Positions 41,281 through 45,632 of a DNA stretch of 45,632 nucleotides are shown in pieces (position 1 is the stretch's first letter; each line of letters opens with the position of its first letter). The position numbers were made by a program, and so were the translations under genes. The stretch is from Pokkaliibacter plantistimulans. GTDB taxonomy: Bacteria > Pseudomonadota > Gammaproteobacteria > Pseudomonadales > Balneatricaceae. Where the stretch lies: NCBI RefSeq assembly GCF_003194385.1, contig NZ_LAPT01000010.1, positions 1 to 45,632 of the forward strand. The letters run 5' to 3'. Under the pieces are notes generated by a model. It did not search any database. It was not told the origin of the DNA and was given only the letters and a program-made list of their open reading frames with translations.

Positions 41281-42297
41281 ATGAAGAAGATCGGTTCTGT
41301 AGCTGCCGCCGCAGCGGTTGCGCTGACCTTTTCTGTACAGAGTCACTCAGCGACTCTGGATACAGTTAAAGAACGCGGCTACTTGCAGTGTGGTGTCAGC
41401 ACAGGTTTGCCTGGGTTCTCTAACCCTGATGACAAAGGCAACTGGCAGGGACTTGATGTGGACGTGTGCCGTGCGGTAGCTGCTGCTGCCCTGGGTGATG
41501 CCAGCAAAGTGAAGTATGTCCCTCTGAACGCCAAAGAGCGCTTTACTGCGCTGCAGTCTGGCGAAATTGACATGCTGTCACGTAACACCACCTGGACCCT
41601 GACTCGTGACACCACGCTGGGTCTGAACTTCACTGGCGTCAGCTACTATGACGGTCAGGGCTTCATGGTCAGCAAGAAGCTGGGCGTAAGCAGTGCTCTG
41701 GAACTGGACGGCGCTACCGTATGTATCCAGGCAGGTACTACCACCGAGCTGAACCTGGCTGACTACTTCCGTCAGAACAACATGACCTATCAGCCTGTGG
41801 TATTCGATACCTCTGACCAGACCGTACAAGGCTTCGAAGCAGGTCGCTGCGACGTTCTGACCTCTGACCAGTCTCAACTGTACGCACTGCGTATCAAACT
41901 GGCTGATCCTTCATCTGCCATGGTTCTGCCAGAAGTCATCTCCAAAGAGCCTCTGGGCCCATCCGTTCGTCAGGGTGACGATCAGTGGTTCAACCTGGTC
42001 AAGTGGTCTCTGTTTGCAGCCGTTACTGCTGAAGAAATGGGTCTGACCTCTGCCAACGTTGATCAGATGAAAAACAGTGACAACCCCGATGTGAAACGCT
42101 TCACCGGTGCTGAAGGCGACTTCGGCAAGGCGCTGGGTGTCAACAATGACTGGGCTTACCAGATCGTCAAGCAGGTAGGTAACTACGGCGAGATCTTCGA
42201 GCGCAACGTAGGTGCCAACACTCCTCTGGGCATCGCTCGTGGCTTGAACGCCCTGTGGAGCAAAGGTGGCCTGCAGTACGCACCTCCCATGCGTTAA
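41281..42297 (+). CDS. aapJ: General L-amino-acid ABC transporter, binding protein
   Basis: A 338-residue periplasmic binding protein of the AapJ/BztA family, which captures many L-amino acids. The signal peptide is MKKIGSVAAAAAVALTFSVQ with cleavage near SHSA-TLD. Family blocks: VKERGYLQCGVSTGLPGFS, GLDVDVCRAVAAA, RNTTWTLTRD, GFEAGRCDVLTSDQSQLYALR, EPLGPSVRQGDDQW and GLNALWSKGGLQYAPPMR. ATG 41281 follows GAGGAATAACCAAG. The frame opens at 41104, across the sigma-54 promoter, so the longer form is wrong. Codon use is strongly biased, as expected for an abundant protein. Confidence 0.95.
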   Translation: MKKIGSVAAAAAVALTFSVQSHSATLDTVKERGYLQCGVSTGLPGFSNPDDKGNWQGLDVDVCRAVAAAALGDASKVKYVPLNAKERFTALQSGEIDMLSRNTTWTLTRDTTLGLNFTGVSYYDGQGFMVSKKLGVSSALELDGATVCIQAGTTTELNLADYFRQNNMTYQPVVFDTSDQTVQGFEAGRCDVLTSDQSQLYALRIKLADPSSAMVLPEVISKEPLGPSVRQGDDQWFNLVKWSLFAAVTAEEMGLTSANVDQMKNSDNPDVKRFTGAEGDFGKALGVNNDWAYQIVKQVGNYGEIFERNVGANTPLGIARGLNALWSKGGLQYAPPMR

Positions 42298-42339
42298 TGG
42301 TTGTGTGATGCGCTTGTTATAGCGCAGCACTTGAAACAA

Positions 42340-42363
42340 GAGCGGGAATGGATATTCCCGCTC
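42340..42363 (+). terminator. Hairpin between aapJ and aapQ
   Basis: GAGCGGGAAT-GGAT-ATTCCCGCTC is a perfect 10-bp stem without a T tract; a smaller hairpin (TGCGC/GCGCA, 42308-42326) precedes it. In transporter operons such structures stabilise the upstream message or partly stop transcription, giving more binding protein than permease. Confidence 0.6.
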
Positions 42364-42489
42364 TCAATGCTCAGCTGATGCCTCTCACCCTGCCGTATGC
42401 CCTTGGTCAGTGGTGAAGAAGTGTGCGACCCGGTCGCCAGCCACGGCGGAAGCCCGAGTATCGAATTATCCCTTTCAGGAGGTTTGCGA

Positions 42490-43695
42490 ATGTCGTCTGA
42501 AGCCAAAAAGCCTCAGGCCCACAGCACCATGCCTAATAACAAGCCGCTGTTCTGGAATGATCCAGAAAAACGTGCGCTGTTTTTCCAGGCGTTGCTGATT
42601 CTTGCGGTTGGGGGAGCAATCTGGATCATCGTCGATAACACTCTCGCCAATCTGGAGCAACGTGGTATCACGACCGGCTTTGATTTTCTGTCGAAACCTG
42701 CCGGTTTCGGGATTCTTCAATCCCTCATTGAATATAACGAACAAGAATCCTATGGCCGTACCTTTATAGTCGGTTTACTAAACACCTTACTCGTTTCAGG
42801 TATAGGTATCGCCCTAGCCACCCTGCTCGGTTTCGTTATCGGTGTGGCGCGCCTGTCTCACAACTGGCTGATTTCTCGCCTGGCACTGGTTTATATTGAG
42901 ATCTTCCGCAACATTCCATTGCTACTGCAGATTTTCTTCTGGTATTTCGCCGTTCTGCGCGCCCTGCCTAATGCCAAACAGAGCCTGTCTATCGGTGAGA
43001 GCGTTTTCCTCAATATTCGCGGCCTGTATATCCCCAGCCCGGTATTTGAAGCAGGCAGCAGTATCATTCTGATCGCCCTTATTACTGGTGTTATCGCATC
43101 CTTCTTCGTTTCTCGCTGGGCACACAAACGTCAGGACGACACCGGTCAGATCTTCCCGACTACCTGGGTAAACCTGGGTCTGATCGTGGGCCTGCCTGTC
43201 ATTGCCTTCTTTATTTCCGGCTCCCCTGTCAGCCTCGAATATCCTGAGCTGAAAGGTTTCAACTTCCGCGGTGGCATCACTGTTATCCCTGAGTTTCTGG
43301 CCCTGCTGGTAGCATTGTCGATCTATACCGCCGCCTTCATTGCCGAAATCGTTCGCTCAGGTATCCAGTCAGTCCATCATGGTCAGACTGAAGCAGCTCA
43401 TGCTTTGGGCCTGCCACACGGTCGTACTCTGAAGCTGGTGATTATCCCCCAGGCAATGCGTGTCATCATTCCACCACTCACCAGCCAGTATCTGAACCTG
43501 ACCAAGAACTCTTCACTGGCAACCGCCATTGGCTATCCCGACCTGGTATCTGTTTTTGCTGGTACCACGCTCAACCAGACTGGCCAGGCTGTTGAAATTA
43601 TCTTCATCACCATGGCGGTTTACCTGCTGATCAGTCTGCTCATCTCGGTGTTCATGAACTGGTACAACAAACGCATGTCGTTGGTGGAGCGTTAA
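42490..43695 (+). CDS. aapQ: General L-amino-acid ABC transporter, permease AapQ
   Basis: A 401-residue inner-membrane permease of the AapQ/BztB type, with about eight membrane segments and the large insert typical of this subfamily. The cytoplasmic EAA loop that contacts the ATPase is EAAHALGLPHGRTLKLVIIP. Family sequence IEIFRNIPLLLQIFFWYFAV is present. ATG 42490 has AGGAGG 7 nt upstream; the frame from 42397 is an artefact. The stop is one base before aapM, so the two permeases are coupled. Confidence 0.94.
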   Translation: MSSEAKKPQAHSTMPNNKPLFWNDPEKRALFFQALLILAVGGAIWIIVDNTLANLEQRGITTGFDFLSKPAGFGILQSLIEYNEQESYGRTFIVGLLNTLLVSGIGIALATLLGFVIGVARLSHNWLISRLALVYIEIFRNIPLLLQIFFWYFAVLRALPNAKQSLSIGESVFLNIRGLYIPSPVFEAGSSIILIALITGVIASFFVSRWAHKRQDDTGQIFPTTWVNLGLIVGLPVIAFFISGSPVSLEYPELKGFNFRGGITVIPEFLALLVALSIYTAAFIAEIVRSGIQSVHHGQTEAAHALGLPHGRTLKLVIIPQAMRVIIPPLTSQYLNLTKNSSLATAIGYPDLVSVFAGTTLNQTGQAVEIIFITMAVYLLISLLISVFMNWYNKRMSLVER

Positions 43696-43696
43696 C

Positions 43697-44794
43697 ATGG
43701 AAAAATTCAAACCTTTGCCAAGCCTGCCCGCGCCAGTGAAAACCACCGGTATCATCGGCTGGCTGCGCACCAACCTGTTCTCTTCACCGCTGAACTCGGT
43801 GATGAGTCTGATCCTGGGCTACATTGTCCTGTCGCTGCTGATCCCGGCCATTAACTGGGCTTTCGTTAAGGCAGACTGGTTTGGCACCAGCCGTGACGCC
43901 TGTACTTCAGGCGGCGCCTGCTGGGTGTTTATCACTTCACGCTTTTCGCAGTTTATCTATGGCTTCTATCCAGAAACCGAGTACTGGCGTGTAGACACCA
44001 CGTTTGTCGTGCTTGCAGCCAGTCTGGCTTGGCTGATGATCAATCACCTGCCCTGGAAAAAATGGGTGTCGATCTTTGCCGTGTTTGTCTTTCCCTTCGT
44101 TGCTTACGTACTTCTGCATGGTGGCCACTTTGGTCTGATGGAGGTCGAGACCCATCGTTGGGGTGGCTTTATGCTGACGCTGGTCATCGCTGTCGTCGGC
44201 ATTGCCGCAGCACTACCTCTGGGCATCCTGCTGGCATTGGGTCGTCGCTCACAGATGCCTGTTATCAAGAGCTTCTGCGTCGTCTTCATCGAAGTCTGGC
44301 GCGGCGTACCGCTGATAACCGTGCTGTTCATGGCCTCCGTCATGCTACCGCTGTTTGTTCCGCAGGACATTACCTTCGACAAACTATTGCGTGCGCTGAT
44401 CGGCATCACCCTGTTCCAGTCTGCTTATATGGCTGAAGTGGTACGTGGTGGTCTGCAAGCCATTCCCAAAGGACAGTATGAGGCCGCCGATGCCCTGGGC
44501 CTGAGCTACTGGCGCAGCATGAGCATGATCATCCTGCCTCAGGCTCTGAAAATGATGATTCCCGGTATCGTCAACACCTTCATCGCACTGTTCAAAGACA
44601 CCAGTCTGGTGCTGATCATTGGTCTGTTTGATCTGCTGGCGATTGTTCAGGCAGCACTGACCGATCCTAAATGGCTGGGCTTTTCCACCGAAGGTTATGT
44701 ATTCGTCGCTTTGATGTTCTGGGTGTTCTGTTTTGGCATGTCACGTTATAGCCAGCACCTTGAGCGCAAACTGCACACCGGCCACAAACGCTGA
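43697..44794 (+). CDS. aapM: General L-amino-acid ABC transporter, permease AapM
   Basis: A 365-residue partner permease of the AapM/BztC type. About eight membrane segments; the motifs VFIEVWRGVPLITVLFMASV and EAADALGLSYWRSMSMIILP (EAA loop) are characteristic. It pairs with AapQ to form the channel. The start follows the aapQ stop by one base, with GGAG in the last aapQ codons as ribosome site. Confidence 0.94.
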   Translation: MEKFKPLPSLPAPVKTTGIIGWLRTNLFSSPLNSVMSLILGYIVLSLLIPAINWAFVKADWFGTSRDACTSGGACWVFITSRFSQFIYGFYPETEYWRVDTTFVVLAASLAWLMINHLPWKKWVSIFAVFVFPFVAYVLLHGGHFGLMEVETHRWGGFMLTLVIAVVGIAAALPLGILLALGRRSQMPVIKSFCVVFIEVWRGVPLITVLFMASVMLPLFVPQDITFDKLLRALIGITLFQSAYMAEVVRGGLQAIPKGQYEAADALGLSYWRSMSMIILPQALKMMIPGIVNTFIALFKDTSLVLIIGLFDLLAIVQAALTDPKWLGFSTEGYVFVALMFWVFCFGMSRYSQHLERKLHTGHKR

Positions 44795-44821
44795 GCCGTA
44801 CCGGATTTGGAGATTTAGACA

Positions 44822-45568
44822 ATGAGTTCAGAAAACTACATGGTTCAGCTGAAGAACGTGAACAAGTGGTACGGTAACTTCCACGTTCTGAAAAACGTTA
44901 ACCTCAACGTCAAGAAAGGCGAGCGTATCGTCATCTGCGGGCCATCAGGCTCAGGCAAATCGACCACTATTCGCTGCATCAACCGTCTGGAAGAGCATCA
45001 TCAGGGCGAAATCATCGTCAATGGCATCACCCTGAACAATGATCTGAAGAACATCGAGTCCATCCGTCGTGACGTGGGCATGGTGTTCCAGCACTTCAAC
45101 CTCTTTCCTCATCTGACCGTGCTGGAGAACTGCTGCCTGGCCCCCATCTGGGTCAAAAAGGTTCCCCGTCGGGAAGCAGAAGCAACCGCCATGCGCTATC
45201 TGGAAAAGGTGAAGATCCCTGATCAGGCTAAGAAATTTCCTGGCCAGCTGTCAGGCGGACAGCAGCAGCGTGTGGCGATTGCCCGTGCACTGTGCATGAA
45301 CCCCGATGTGATGCTGTTTGACGAGCCGACGTCTGCTCTTGACCCGGAAATGGTCAAGGAAGTGTTGGATACCATGATCAGTCTGGCGGAAACCGGTATG
45401 ACCATGTTGTGCGTGACCCACGAAATGGGCTTCGCCAAATCCGTGGCCGACCGCGTGATCTTTATGGACGGAGGTCAGATTGTGGAAGAGAACGAGCCTA
45501 ACGAGTTCTTCAATAATCCACAGAATGAGCGTACACAGCTGTTCCTGAGCCAGATTCTTAATCACTAA
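44822..45568 (+). CDS. aapP: General L-amino-acid ABC transporter, ATPase AapP
   Basis: A 248-residue polar-amino-acid-type ABC ATPase. Walker [11 protein letters not shown]-loop [10 protein letters not shown], signature LSGGQQQRV, Walker [14 protein letters not shown], switch His in CVTHEMGFA. It powers AapQM. Last gene of the operon; no terminator is seen, and within 2-3 bases of its stop codon a sequence resembling an IS end begins. Confidence 0.95.
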   Translation: MSSENYMVQLKNVNKWYGNFHVLKNVNLNVKKGERIVICGPSGSGKSTTIRCINRLEEHHQGEIIVNGITLNNDLKNIESIRRDVGMVFQHFNLFPHLTVLENCCLAPIWVKKVPRREAEATAMRYLEKVKIPDQAKKFPGQLSGGQQQRVAIARALCMNPDVMLFDEPTSALDPEMVKEVLDTMISLAETGMTMLCVTHEMGFAKSVADRVIFMDGGQIVEENEPNEFFNNPQNERTQLFLSQILNH

Positions 45569-45569
45569 C

Positions 45570-45632
45570 AGGCTGTTGAAAAACGTTATTGAGGCAGCCG
45601 AGAGAAGGAAGTACCCCGAGGGCACAAGAAAC
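45570..45632. other. Possible insertion-sequence end at the right edge
   Basis: Directly after the aapP stop codon the sequence reads CAGGCTGTTGAAAAACGTTA and continues to the window edge without a gene. AGGCTGTTGAAAAA resembles terminal repeats of several IS families as I remember them, but no transposase is visible. It is offered as a possibility only. Confidence 0.25.

Overview
The window looks like a chromosomal segment of a medium-GC gammaproteobacterium related to Oceanospirillaceae or Pseudomonas. The support is gene content: aguR-aguBA order, a ppsA/ppsR divergent pair, split LetA/PqiA proteins, an AsrA-type second Lon, an AapJQMP transporter, and a tRNA-Gly that matches the enterobacterial sequence as I remember it. 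The genus is an inference. No phage, plasmid or CRISPR array is visible. The only clear mobile DNA is the end of an IS3-family element at the left edge, with a possible IS end at the right edge.

Layout. 1-2813: IS3 end inserted into the 3' end of an AcuR-like TetR gene, then a YebC-family protein and a 2-hydroxyacid dehydrogenase. 3038-5900: TetR regulator, aguB and aguA (agmatine to putrescine). 6062-8530: trpR directly upstream of an unusual trpE-trpG pair. 8645-13198: a secreted hypothetical protein, ppsA (TTG start) and the divergent ppsR. 13579-17492: tRNA-Gly(GCC), a UPF0325/DUF3461 protein, a cold-shock protein and a Lon-like protease. 17644-18699: a secreted amidohydrolase.

18723-27509 is the most interesting part. 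It holds folM, a renalase-like flavoprotein, a TIGR01777 epimerase, a DUF523-DUF1722 protein (RudS type, tRNA 4-thiouridine desulfidase), folE, folX, hemH, a MerR/LitR-type regulator and phrB photolyase. Two promoters here, one before the RudS-type gene and one before the MerR gene, carry the same paired box: two GTAC-core octamers exactly 18 bp apart. The MerR protein keeps the B12-domain fold pattern but lacks the cobalamin-binding histidines, as in class II LitR/PplR regulators that work with a separate LOV photosensor. I read this as a light-responsive module joining DNA photorepair, removal of the near-UV chromophore s4U from tRNA, reduced-pterin supply and heme synthesis.

27546-36548: HAD hydrolase, solitary astA, rraA, an amino-acid-type dCache chemoreceptor, a degenerate siroheme-synthase-like protein with 18-bp tandem repeats divergent from cobO, a CnoX-type thioredoxin and an alpha/beta hydrolase. 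36692-40645: a lipid-transport operon of two half-size LetA/PqiA proteins and a six-MCE-domain LetB-like protein. 41281-45568: an AapJQMP general amino-acid ABC transporter behind a near-consensus sigma-54 promoter and an NtrC-like site, which indicates nitrogen control.

Several start codons were moved inward from the longest open frame, using Shine-Dalgarno (SD) position and family length; each entry says why.
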